NCBI GenBank assembly: GCA_020073605.1
Contig: JAIQEW010000012.1
Span: 88,977 to 152,976 of the forward strand
DNA length: 64,000 nt
DNA from: Terriglobia bacterium
GTDB lineage: Bacteria > Acidobacteriota > Terriglobia > Acidiferrales > UBA7541
Direction: 5' to 3'
Part shown: piece by piece, positions 43,612 through 51,883 of the stretch
How the letters are laid out: each line of letters opens with the position of its first letter
Numbering within the stretch: position 1 is the first letter of the stretch
Program-made: the position numbers and the translations under genes
The notes under the pieces: model-generated
What the model was told of the DNA's origin: nothing
What the model saw: the letters and a program-made list of their open reading frames with translations, nothing else
The model's database searches: none

Positions 43612-44492
43612 TGGGCTCCCTCCACAAGAGCGGGCGCGCGCCGCGCCTCCACTGCTCCCGGCTTCCGGTACAGCCGGCAATCGCCGAGCACGATCGGCTC
43701 GAACTTCATGGGCACGTTCGAAAGCGTCTCCGAGTGGCCCAGCAGGAAATATCCGCCGGGCTCGAGCGCGTCATAAAAGCGGCGAAGGATCGCCAACCGG
43801 TGCTCCTCGGAGAAATACATCAGCACGTTCATGCAGAAGATGCAGTCGATCTTCCCCACGTAGACCGGCTCGACCAGATTCATCTGCGCGAATGAAATCA
43901 TCCGCCGGATGCGCGGCGCCACCTGAAACCCGTGCTTCGTCGACGTAAAGTACGTTTCCACCTGGCGGAGCGACACCTCCTGCAGGCTGCGCTTGGAATA
44001 GTGGCCGCGTTCGGCGTGCCGCAGGGCGCGCCGGCTCACATCGGTGGCGAGAATTTCTATTTCCCATGCTTCCGCGAATTTCAGCGCGTCCTGGACCGTG
44101 ATCGCGATCGAGTAGGGCTCCTCGCCCGTCGAGCAGCCCGCGCTCCAGATGCGCAGCGTCCGCGGATTCTCCCAGAACTTCCGCTCCTGCACTTCGGGCA
44201 GAATCTTCTTTTCGAGAGCTTCGAATACCGCCGGATAGCGGAAGAACGACGTCTCCTGCGTCAGCAGCCGTTCGAGCAGGGCTTCGTACTCGATGCTCGA
44301 GCCTCGCACCCGCGTCAGCAGTTCGCTCCCGCTGGCCAGGCCTTTCTCCTCGAGATGCTCCCGCACGCGCGTGGAAAAGAATCGCTCGCGCGAGGCATCC
44401 AACAGGATCGCGGAGCGATTCTCGATCAGCGTGCGGATCTGATCGAGCTCGGATTCCGTAAGCCGCGCAGCCGTGACTGGATGCTGTTTCAT
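43608..44492 (-). CDS. cheR: CheR methyltransferase (cluster A)
   Basis: The S-adenosylmethionine site is IWSAGCSTGEEPYSIAI, with the N-terminal alpha domain (about 1-75) and ETSFFRYP intact. It methylates receptor glutamates. Overlaps CheA; the receptor gene lies 50 bases upstream in the same direction, so receptor and CheR are likely co-transcribed. Confidence 0.95.
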   Translation of the reverse strand: MKQHPVTAARLTESELDQIRTLIENRSAILLDASRERFFSTRVREHLEEKGLASGSELLTRVRGSSIEYEALLERLLTQETSFFRYPAVFEALEKKILPEVQERKFWENPRTLRIWSAGCSTGEEPYSIAITVQDALKFAEAWEIEILATDVSRRALRHAERGHYSKRSLQEVSLRQVETYFTSTKHGFQVAPRIRRMISFAQMNLVEPVYVGKIDCIFCMNVLMYFSEEHRLAILRRFYDALEPGGYFLLGHSETLSNVPMKFEPIVLGDCRLYRKPGAVEARRAPALVEGAQ

Positions 44493-44541
44493 GTTCGGCG
44501 TTCAGCTCCGGCGAATTCATGCCGGATCGCGGAGTTTGCCG

Positions 44542-45996
44542 TTAGCGGGACGCTCCCACTGGCACGGCGGGCCGCGCCTCTTCCTTTGCCGGGGCCGATT
44601 CCGAAGCTCGCGCGGACTGCGAGCGGAATTGCGCGAGCGCCTCGTTGAGCTGTTCGGAGAGCCGGACCATGTTGCCGACCGTCCCGGCCGTCTGCTTCGC
44701 GCCCTGCGTCGTCTGGCGCGTGATGCCGGAGATGATCTGCATGGCGTTCGCCACGCCTTCCGTGCCGCGCACCTGCTGCTTGGAAGCGAGCGAGATTTCC
44801 TGCACCAGTTCGGCCGACTGCCGCACCACGCTCGAAATCGCTTCGAGCGCCTTGCCGGCCTGATCGGCGAGTCCCGCGCCGACTTCCACTTCGCGCGTGC
44901 CTTCCTCCATCACGACGACCGCTTCGTTCGTCTCGGCCTGAATGGCCTTGATGAGCGCCGCGATGTCCTTGGTCGCGCTGCGGGAGTGCTCGGCGAGCTT
45001 GCGGACTTCGTCGGCAACGACCGCGAAACCGCGGCCGGCATCGCCCGCGCGGGCCGCTTCGATCGCGGCGTTGAGCGCGAGCAGGTTGGTCTGTTCGGTG
45101 ATGTCGTTGATCACGTTGATGATTTCCGAAATTTCGAGCGATCGATCGCCGAGCGACTTGATCTTCTTTGCAGTCGCCTGCACCGAGGCGCGGATGCGCT
45201 GCATGCCTTCGAGCGTATCCGTCACGGCGCGGTTGCCCTGTTCGGCGGCGTCGAGCGCGCGGCGGGCCGCTTCAGCGCTGGCTTCCGCGTTGTTCGACAC
45301 CTGCTTCATCGACACCGTCAGCTCCTCGACGGCGGACGACGTGTTCGTGATTTCCTGGTCCTGCTGCGTCGCGCCGGTGGTCATATCGTCGGCGGCATCG
45401 AGAATCTGGTTGGCGCTCGTGCTCACGTCGATGGCGGCCTTGCGGACTCGCTCGAGAACCTTCGTGAAGTTGTCGAGCATGAAGTTCACGGAATCGACGA
45501 CGTTGCCCAGCGCGTCGTTCGTCACTTTTCCGCGAATCGTCAGGTCGCCCCGCGCCACTTGATTGATCGTATTGAGCAGGTCGGTGATGCTCCGCTGGAG
45601 GGAATCCTGGGCTTGCTGGCTCGTCACGGCGTGCGCCACCTTGGCCGCGCTGCGGTTTAAATTCTCCGCGATGAGACCGAACTCGTCGTTGCTTTCGAAC
45701 TCCGCGCGCGCGCGGGCGTCGCCGGCCACGAGCCGCTCGGAGAATTTCGCGAGCTCAGCCACGGGCGTCAGCACGCGCCTGCTCAGGACGTATACCGTCC
45801 AAAGCGCGGCGGCCACCGCCAGCCCGATGGCTACCAGCAAGGGTCCGCTGGCGCTCCCGGGCAGCGACGCAGCATCCGTCAGACCGAGCCCGCCCGAGTT
45901 CTTGCCGGCGTGATACGCCAGCCCCAGGACGCCGAACAGCGCGACGACAATCCCGAAGGCGAGCAACCAAATTGTCGAACTCAAACGACCTTTCAT
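44542..45996 (-). CDS. Methyl-accepting protein with minimal periplasmic part (cluster A)
   Basis: Two membrane helices (about 8-28 and 50-70) enclose only about 20 periplasmic residues, so there is no ligand-binding domain. HAMP follows (about 70-125), then the signalling domain with the conserved hairpin tip around [20 protein letters not shown]. Input must come from the membrane, from partner proteins or through HAMP. This contrasts with PilJ-like receptors, which have a large periplasmic region. The start is a standard ATG. Confidence 0.9.
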   Translation of the reverse strand: MKGRLSSTIWLLAFGIVVALFGVLGLAYHAGKNSGGLGLTDAASLPGSASGPLLVAIGLAVAAALWTVYVLSRRVLTPVAELAKFSERLVAGDARARAEFESNDEFGLIAENLNRSAAKVAHAVTSQQAQDSLQRSITDLLNTINQVARGDLTIRGKVTNDALGNVVDSVNFMLDNFTKVLERVRKAAIDVSTSANQILDAADDMTTGATQQDQEITNTSSAVEELTVSMKQVSNNAEASAEAARRALDAAEQGNRAVTDTLEGMQRIRASVQATAKKIKSLGDRSLEISEIINVINDITEQTNLLALNAAIEAARAGDAGRGFAVVADEVRKLAEHSRSATKDIAALIKAIQAETNEAVVVMEEGTREVEVGAGLADQAGKALEAISSVVRQSAELVQEISLASKQQVRGTEGVANAMQIISGITRQTTQGAKQTAGTVGNMVRLSEQLNEALAQFRSQSARASESAPAKEEARPAVPVGASR

Positions 45997-46092
45997 GGCT
46001 TCCTCCCAGAAACTTGCGCGCTCATCGAACTGGATGAGCCTTCGAACTTTCGGAGCCGAACTCCATCCAAGAAATCCTCTGACCGCGCCGCC

Positions 46093-46623
46093 TCAAATCA
46101 CCGGCACGGGAAAAACGTCCGTCAAGCGCCGCAGGTCCACCACCAGCGCCAGACGATCGTCGTGCCGCAACATTCCGCGGCAGTGCGGCACTTCCGCCGG
46201 CGCCTGGTCGAGCAGCGCTTCTTCGGTTGCCGAGTACGTCCCGATCACTTCGTCGGCGGCGATTCCGATCCGCAGATCTTCGCGGTGGGCATCACCCTTG
46301 AGCGCGGCCACCACCACATGCTTCGGCAGCAGGCCCGGCCGGCGGCCCTCCGTGAACGCGATGTCCATCAACGGGACGATGGTCCCGCGAAGGTTGAAGA
46401 CGCCCATCAGAAAAGCCGGCGCCAGAGGAATCCGTGTCACGATCGGCCAATCCACCACTTCCTCCACTTCGAGCACCGACAGGCAAAATCTCTCGCGCCC
46501 GGCGCGAAACACGCAGTACTGCCGCTCGGGGCGCCGGTCTTCCGGCGACGCGTCGGCTTCCACGAATTCGCCGCCATCAAAGGCGATGTCCTGCTCCGAA
46601 AGCTCTGGATCCACTGGCATCAA
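46093..46623 (-). CDS. cheW: CheW adaptor (cluster A)
   Basis: The canonical CheW pattern is present (YCVFRAGRERFCLSVLEVEEVVDWP, FLMGVFNLRGTIVPLMDIAF) with an acidic N-terminal extension of about 30 residues. It couples receptor and kinase. Overlaps CheY by ATGA. Confidence 0.9.
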   Translation of the reverse strand: MMPVDPELSEQDIAFDGGEFVEADASPEDRRPERQYCVFRAGRERFCLSVLEVEEVVDWPIVTRIPLAPAFLMGVFNLRGTIVPLMDIAFTEGRRPGLLPKHVVVAALKGDAHREDLRIGIAADEVIGTYSATEEALLDQAPAEVPHCRGMLRHDDRLALVVDLRRLTDVFPVPVI

Positions 46624-46988
46624 ACGAGCCTCTTCACCGCGTCGATCAGCTCTTCCGGCGTAAACGGCTTCGAGACGTAACCATTGGCTCCCTGCTGCTC
46701 GCCCCAGTAGCGGTCGCTCGGCGCCGTCTTCGACGTCACGAGAATCACGGGAATCTTCGCGTACAGCTCCTGGCTCTTCAGGTCGCGGCAGGCCTGAAAT
46801 CCGTTGCGCTGCGGCATCACCACGTCGAGCAGGATCACGTTGGGCCGCTCCTCTTCAATTGCTTCTTCGATCTTCGTCGGATCGGAAATTCCGACCGAGT
46901 GAAATCCGGCCTGCTGCAAAACCGATTGCAGCAAGCGGATTTCGGCTTGCGAGTCGTCCACCACCAGAACTTTCTTCACCACTTCCAC
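46620..46988 (-). CDS. CheY/PilG-like response regulator
   Basis: The 122-residue single receiver has DD (VVDDSQAE), phospho-Asp in VILLDVVMPQRNGF, Thr in LVTSKT and Lys in SKPFTPEEL. Its sequence is closer to PilH/PilG receivers of the Pil-Chp system than to flagellar CheY. It is the first gene of the cluster A core; a sigma54-like element lies at 47,019-47,034. Confidence 0.93.
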   Translation of the reverse strand: MEVVKKVLVVDDSQAEIRLLQSVLQQAGFHSVGISDPTKIEEAIEEERPNVILLDVVMPQRNGFQACRDLKSQELYAKIPVILVTSKTAPSDRYWGEQQGANGYVSKPFTPEELIDAVKRLV

Positions 46989-47018
46989 ACCTCCACGCCT
47001 AGATCCCCAGAAGGGAAT

Positions 47019-47034
47019 TGCAACTCCGCAGCCA
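47019..47034 (-). promoter_or_regulatory. Weak sigma54 promoter candidate (cluster A core)
   Basis: On the minus strand TGGCTG-N5-TTGCA keeps the invariant GG and GC at the correct spacing but departs from consensus in two -24 positions. It lies 31 bases before the CheY start. Confidence 0.35.
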
Positions 47035-47115
47035 CGCGTCGCACGGTGTTTGGACCCTGCGTCGTATTCGCAAACTGCTTCGTTTCGTGTCGTTTACGGA
47101 GCGTGTGCCGGATCC

Positions 47116-47802
47116 TCATCGCCTGCTTACCAGCCCGCGAACGGCCCCTTCCGTCTCAGCTTGAGATTCTTTCTCACCGGCCCGCATTTCGCTCACAAGC
47201 GATGAGAATCGCTGCATGATCTCGTTCAAGCGCAACGCCATCGTATGAATCGTCTGGATCTGCTCGCGGCTTTCGCCGGAGGCCTGTCCCGGCTCGAGCA
47301 AAAGAAGGTCGGCGTTGCCGAGCACGGACGTGAGCGCGTTGTTGACGCTCGGGCGCATGTCGAGCATGTAGCGTCCCAACGTGGCGTGGCGCTCGGATGC
47401 GAGCGCGAGGTGTTCGGCGCGCTGCGCGCGGCTGACGGCCTCGACGCGCCGGAGCGCCTCGATCGAAACGAGTATCAGCGTGCCCGCCCAGCCGTCCTGC
47501 CGCGGCACGATCAGCAAATGCGGGTATTCCGCCTGTAGCGCGGGAATGTCCTTCGCCTCGTCGGCCACATACGCCGCTGCCGTGCCGGGCGACGTGCTCA
47601 CGGCCGCAAGGATCGAAGCCAGCTTCGCATTTCGCACGGGCCCGATGATGACCAGGTCGTAGTCCGACGCGCTCGCGGGACGCCACACATCGCTCGTGGC
47701 CAGCGTGATTTCCGGCACATGCAGCTCGGATTGCCAGCGCGCCGCGATCGTGCGTGCGAATTCCGTATCGTCCGAAATGATCAGGACGCTCGAGTGATTC
47801 AA
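47116..47802 (-). CDS. Pseudo-receiver with degenerate kinase dimerisation helix
   Basis: A TTG start after AAAGGAG gives 228 residues. The first 115 resemble a receiver (VLIISDDTEF, DLVIIGPVRN) without phospho-Asp. Residues about 125-210 resemble the histidine-kinase dimerisation hairpin (ASERHATLGRYMLDMRPSVNNALTSVLGNADLLL), but the phospho-His position reads R and no ATPase domain follows. It is likely a catalytically dead scaffold or phosphatase partner of the cluster. Confidence 0.7.
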   Translation of the reverse strand: MNHSSVLIISDDTEFARTIAARWQSELHVPEITLATSDVWRPASASDYDLVIIGPVRNAKLASILAAVSTSPGTAAAYVADEAKDIPALQAEYPHLLIVPRQDGWAGTLILVSIEALRRVEAVSRAQRAEHLALASERHATLGRYMLDMRPSVNNALTSVLGNADLLLLEPGQASGESREQIQTIHTMALRLNEIMQRFSSLVSEMRAGEKESQAETEGAVRGLVSRR

Positions 47803-47827
47803 GGTTTTACGTACTCCTTTGCGCGAT

Positions 47828-49426
47828 TTAGGGCTGGAGTTTTTCGGCTTCTTCCATGAAAGAAAGAAGCCGCTTCGTGCTGATTCCGAGATTCACCGCC
47901 GCTTCCGTGTTCTTCGCGCGCTTGGCCTGTTCGACGCGGCCCTGAAAATAGGAAACCTCGGTGCGTGCCAGCGCGAGCGCGGAGGCAAGCGCTCTCTCTT
48001 CTCCCGATCGCTTCCGCTGCTCGCTCGCAAGCGAGAGAAGCGCCCGCGCCACCACGGCGCGCCGCAAATCTTCCGATTCCTGGCCGCCTTCGCTGACGAA
48101 CGCGGACACTTCCCAGGACGACAGCAGTACCTTCGTATCCTGCAGCACGATGGTGGACATCGAGCGGCCGCGCGAAGGCGGCGCTGCAATCAATTGTTCC
48201 CAGATAGCTTCGAGGACCTTCTCGGCTTCCGCTGCGGCCGTAGGCGCGGCAGGAACATCCTCAGCCGGCTTCGCGGCTTCGTGCCGCGCGGCTGCAACAA
48301 CGGGCGCACTCGGCTCCGGCAAATCAGCAGCAGGCGGAGCTTGCTCCGGCACGGCTGGCGGCGGTGGCGCCGCGTGCTTAAACGCAGTCGACGCCGTCAT
48401 CATCAGCGCAGTGTTTTCGTCTTCCGGCGTGGCTGGCGCGCCGCTTCGCTCGCTCCCGTGAACGGACGGCGCGAGCGCCGGGCTCAAATGCTTGTCTCCG
48501 AGCGCCTCTTCCAGATCGGCGCGCAGCGCCAGAAGCTGCTCGAAGGACCGGCGAACCGAGCTTTGCGTGTAGTCCTTCTGGAACGGCTGCCGCCAGTTTT
48601 CGCAGAAATATCGGAGCTGCATCGTGGGTTCCGCCGCGGAAAAGCCCGCACCGCGGCAATCGACCGTCTTCACGCCCTTGGACTCCAGCGAGTTGATGGC
48701 CTCCCGCAAGGCGCTCAAATCCGCGTGAAGCATTCGAATGAAAGCCCGCCGCAGCAGGAAATTGAACCGGCAGAAAGCCACGAGAGCGGCGGGATCGTAA
48801 AACATCGCGCCCGCCGAATCCTTCAGCAAGCGCCCTTGCTCGAGCAGACCGTCTTCCATCATGTCGCGCAGGCTTTGGCAGCGCTTCGTTTTCTCGAGAA
48901 TCTGTTCGAGCGGCTCGCACCATTCGAGAGGCGTCGCGTCCCCCTGGGGCAGGACCGGTTGCAGAATGCGAGCGACATCCTCGAGAGTGATCTCCTTGTG
49001 AACCAGGTCTTCGGACGCGCACAGCGCGAAATATTGCACGAGCAGCAGATCGATCTTGTCGCGGTCGGCGTTCGTCTTGTCCGGCCGCTTCAACTGGCGG
49101 TGAACCAGGGCGCGCAGACTCTCTTCGCTCGCGTTCAGGATCGCCGGCGGCAGCTGGCGCATCTGGAACGCCTGCACTTTCTGGTCGATCGTGTCGAGCC
49201 ACTTCATATCGGCGTCGAACACTTCGCGGGTAGGCCGGGCCGGGGGAAGTTCTCCCGGAGGATGCGGCAACGGCGCAAGCTCGAATTGCGTTGCCAGTGC
49301 GGCGTAGAGCGGGTACACCAGCCGCGCTTCATTCCATCGCGCCGCAAAATCAGCAGGACCGCTCGCGGCGGGCGTCGATACCTGTTCCGGACGGACCATT
49401 GTCGTGCTGGGTGTTTTGGGTGTCAT
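47828..49426 (-). CDS. Unknown cytoplasmic protein of cluster A, 532 aa
   Basis: I do not recognise this protein. Residues about 30-330 are helical and Leu/Gln/Arg-rich with no membrane segment (FDADMKWLDTIDQKVQAFQ, RFNFLLRRAFIRMLHADL). A disordered Ala/Pro-rich linker (about 340-415) leads to a C-terminal helical domain (about 415-530, GRVEQAKRAKNTEAAVNLG). It overlaps the PilZ-like gene by ATGA, so it is tied to the chemosensory operon. A scaffold or output role is possible. Confidence 0.75.
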   Translation of the reverse strand: MTPKTPSTTMVRPEQVSTPAASGPADFAARWNEARLVYPLYAALATQFELAPLPHPPGELPPARPTREVFDADMKWLDTIDQKVQAFQMRQLPPAILNASEESLRALVHRQLKRPDKTNADRDKIDLLLVQYFALCASEDLVHKEITLEDVARILQPVLPQGDATPLEWCEPLEQILEKTKRCQSLRDMMEDGLLEQGRLLKDSAGAMFYDPAALVAFCRFNFLLRRAFIRMLHADLSALREAINSLESKGVKTVDCRGAGFSAAEPTMQLRYFCENWRQPFQKDYTQSSVRRSFEQLLALRADLEEALGDKHLSPALAPSVHGSERSGAPATPEDENTALMMTASTAFKHAAPPPPAVPEQAPPAADLPEPSAPVVAAARHEAAKPAEDVPAAPTAAAEAEKVLEAIWEQLIAAPPSRGRSMSTIVLQDTKVLLSSWEVSAFVSEGGQESEDLRRAVVARALLSLASEQRKRSGEERALASALALARTEVSYFQGRVEQAKRAKNTEAAVNLGISTKRLLSFMEEAEKLQP

Positions 49427-49773
49427 GGTTTGATGATCCAGTTTCCGACTTCGCCCACGAAGCGCGCCGCCACGGCTTTGCGGCCGCCGTGGTACCGCAC
49501 GGCGACGACGGTCGCGCGGGCGTCGAGCGAGCCATCGGAATTCACCAGGCGTACGCGGTCTTCAAACTCGAGCGGCAGTGTCGAAGCGAAGAGAACCTCA
49601 TGCGCCGTCCCGAACTCAATCACCGTTTCCTCCTGCAATCGGCGCCGTCCGGTAGCCACCGTGGTGATGCGAACCGGAATTCTGACAGGCGAGGCATTGG
49701 GAAAGAGCTGCGCCAGTTTTCCAACGCACGACTGCCCTGCCAGAACCGGGGCGACTTCGGCTTCACTCGTCAC
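49423..49773 (-). CDS. PilZ-like protein lacking the second c-di-GMP motif
   Basis: A GTG start with AAAGGA in front gives 116 residues. The fold resembles a PilZ barrel (RRRLQEETVIEFG, RVRLVNSDGSLDARATVVAVRYHGG, AARFVGEVGNW). The RxxxR-like segment is present, but where DxSxxG is expected the sequence reads GTAHEVLFA, so it probably does not bind c-di-GMP and may work like non-binding PilZ proteins of pilus machines. Confidence 0.7.
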   Translation of the reverse strand: MTSEAEVAPVLAGQSCVGKLAQLFPNASPVRIPVRITTVATGRRRLQEETVIEFGTAHEVLFASTLPLEFEDRVRLVNSDGSLDARATVVAVRYHGGRKAVAARFVGEVGNWIIKP

Positions 49774-49892
49774 AGGGATCTTTCCTTTTCACTTCTACAT
49801 TTCCGGGTCCGCCTCGCTCGCATCGGACACGCTCCGGATGGGCGAACTCGCGACAGGCGGACGAATACAGATTTCTTCCCCGGCTGAGGGAG

Positions 49893-49908
49893 TGCACGAG
49901 GGCGGCCA
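49893..49908 (-). promoter_or_regulatory. Sigma54 promoter candidate upstream of the PilZ-like gene
   Basis: On the minus strand TGGCCG-N5-GTGCA keeps GG and GC with exact spacing. It would start transcription near 49,881 and lies about 100 bases from two GTCTCA hexamers spaced two helical turns apart (49,990 and 50,011). The rest of the 305-base gap shows nothing else convincing. Confidence 0.4.
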
Positions 49909-49989
49909 AAGATTCCTGGGCGCGGGGAATTCTAAGTCATTCGCCTGCTTGCATTTGCTGGAGCGTAATGGCGCGGGTGTCGCGAGGCT

Positions 49990-50016
49990 GTCTCAGGCTG
50001 ACACAGATCCGTCTCA
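49990..50016. promoter_or_regulatory. Candidate activator sites (GTCTCA pair)
   Basis: GTCTCA occurs at 49,990 and 50,011 (21 bases apart), with a third copy at 50,070. The same hexamer in the other orientation occurs upstream of cluster B. The geometry fits upstream sites for a sigma54 activator. Confidence 0.4.
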
Positions 50017-50078
50017 AGCCGGCGCTTAGAAATCGTTCACTCGTTCCGGGCAGGGAGATTTCAGAAATCGTCTCAAGT

Positions 50079-51482
50079 CTACGAATGTACGGTCTCGGCC
50101 AGTTCCTTGTGTGAGGGGCGCAGAGGAATGTTGTAGCGCTTCAACTTCCGATAGAGCGTGGCCCGGCTGATCCCGAGCATCTTTCCCGCGAGGATTTTGT
50201 CCCCGCCCGACTGTTCGAAGACGCGCAGGATGGTCATGCGCTCCAGGTCGGCCAGCGCAGTGGTGGAAAGCTCCATCGCATCTTCGCGCGTCACGCCGGG
50301 ATCCTCGGCCCCGCGGATGGAGGGCGGCAGATCGCCCACGTCGATCACGCGATGATCGCCGAGAGCCACGGCTCGGGCGATGCAGTTCTCGAGTTCGCGC
50401 ACATTCCCCGGCCATTCGTATTGCAGGAAGCTTTTCATCGCCGCCGGAGCGACTTGAATATTCTCGCCGGGCGCATAGCGGTCCAGAAAACAATGCACGA
50501 GTTGCGGGATATCGGACCGGCGCTCGCGCAGGCTTGGAAGATGGACCGTGACGACGTTCAGCCGGAAATAGAGGTCCTTGCGAAACGTTCCCGCGCGGTA
50601 AGCCGCTTCGAGTTCGCGGTTTGTTGCGGCGATCACGCGCACGTCCACCGGAATCTTCTCGTTGCTCCCCACGGGCCGGATTTCCTTTTCCTGGAGCACG
50701 CGCAGCAGCTTCGCCTGCATTTCCAGGGGCAGCTCGCCGATTTCGTCCAGAAAGATCGTCCCGCCGTTCGCGGCGTAAAAAAGTCCCGCTTTCGATTTCA
50801 GCGCTCCGGTGAACGCGCCTTTCTCGTGACCGAACATCTCGCTTTCCATCAAGGTGGGGACCAGTGCGCCGCAGTCCACAGCGATAAACGGCATCGGGGC
50901 CAAAGGCCCGCGGAAATGGATCGCTCGCGCGACGAGCTCCTTTCCCGTGCCGCTCTCTCCCGTGATCAGCACGGGCGTGCGAATATCCTTGAGCCGCGAA
51001 ACCATCCGCAGTACGTCCTGTATCTTCGCCGACGTGCCGGTGATCCCGTCGAGCTGCGTCTCCGCGTTCACCCGCTCCCGCAGGAACTGGTTTTCGCTGA
51101 CCAGCCGGACTTTTTCGGCCATGCGCTGCAAGAGCTGGCGCAGCCTCTCGACGCGGAACGGCTTTTCGATGTAGTCGTAGGCTCCCTCCCGCATCGCCTC
51201 CACGGCCGTTTCAATCGAGCCGTGCCCGGTCATGATGGCGATTTCGGTGCGCGGCAGCACCTCCTTGATCTTTCGCAGCAGGTCCGTGCCGGAAAGGCTC
51301 GGCAGCTTCAGGTCCGTCACCACGATGTCGGGGGGAGCAGTCTCCACCGACGCCAGCGCCGCCTCCGCCGTCTCCGCTTCGGCGCAGACGAAATTCAACC
51401 CCTGCCCGACCGTCATGCAGAGGCGCCGGATGCTCTGTTCGTCATCCACAATCAGAAAGCGGAGCCGCGATTCATCCTTCAT
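50079..51482 (-). CDS. NtrC-family sigma54-dependent response regulator
   Basis: Start at MKDESRLRFLIVDDEQ overlaps the receiver gene (ATGA). Domains: receiver (phospho-Asp in IVVTDLKLPS), AAA+ (Walker A GESGTGKELVARAI, sigma54-contact loop EKGAFTGA, Walker B GGTIFLDEIGEL) and Fis-type HTH (DKILAGKMLGISRATLYRKLKRY). All parts needed to activate sigma54 polymerase are intact. It sits beside a sigma54 promoter of cluster B, its most likely target. Confidence 0.95.
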   Translation of the reverse strand: MKDESRLRFLIVDDEQSIRRLCMTVGQGLNFVCAEAETAEAALASVETAPPDIVVTDLKLPSLSGTDLLRKIKEVLPRTEIAIMTGHGSIETAVEAMREGAYDYIEKPFRVERLRQLLQRMAEKVRLVSENQFLRERVNAETQLDGITGTSAKIQDVLRMVSRLKDIRTPVLITGESGTGKELVARAIHFRGPLAPMPFIAVDCGALVPTLMESEMFGHEKGAFTGALKSKAGLFYAANGGTIFLDEIGELPLEMQAKLLRVLQEKEIRPVGSNEKIPVDVRVIAATNRELEAAYRAGTFRKDLYFRLNVVTVHLPSLRERRSDIPQLVHCFLDRYAPGENIQVAPAAMKSFLQYEWPGNVRELENCIARAVALGDHRVIDVGDLPPSIRGAEDPGVTREDAMELSTTALADLERMTILRVFEQSGGDKILAGKMLGISRATLYRKLKRYNIPLRPSHKELAETVHS

Positions 51483-51883
51483 GGTTTCCCTATCGTCTTC
51501 TCGACCGCTGCGAGCAGCTGCTGCACGCGGAAAGGTTTTTCGACGCACGGCGTGCCGTCTTGCGCGAGCAGCTCCATCGTTTCATCGCTGGCCGTGTCTC
51601 CGGTGATGAAGATGATGCGCGCGGCCAGCTCCGGCTTATGCCGCCGGAGCCAATCGTGCAGGTCGGCGCCGTTGATCCCGCCCGGCGTGCGAAAATCGGA
51701 AATCACTCCGCGGAAGTCGCCGGTCGCAAGCATTCGCAATCCGACGGCGGCCGATGGCGACGGCACCACCTCGTATCCTCGCCGCTCGAGCGCCGTGCGC
51801 ACGAATGCAGCCACCGAGGGCTCATCCTCGATCACCAGGATTCGCGCGCGCGCCGGCGCCGCCTCGACATTGCCCGCCGTCAC
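51479..51883 (-). CDS. Stand-alone receiver protein
   Basis: The 134-residue receiver has the acidic pocket (VIEDEP), phospho-Asp in VISDFRTPG, Thr in FITGDT and Lys in VEKPF. It lies between kinase and activator with four-base overlaps on both sides. It may act as a phosphate sink or connector in this relay. Confidence 0.9.
   Translation of the reverse strand: MTAGNVEAAPARARILVIEDEPSVAAFVRTALERRGYEVVPSPSAAVGLRMLATGDFRGVISDFRTPGGINGADLHDWLRRHKPELAARIIFITGDTASDETMELLAQDGTPCVEKPFRVQQLLAAVEKTIGKP

Noticed and set aside
47819..50029. 736-codon open frame on the plus strand opposite the 532-residue gene
   Set aside because: The translation is Arg-rich and shapeless, while the minus strand carries overlapping ATGA-coupled genes.
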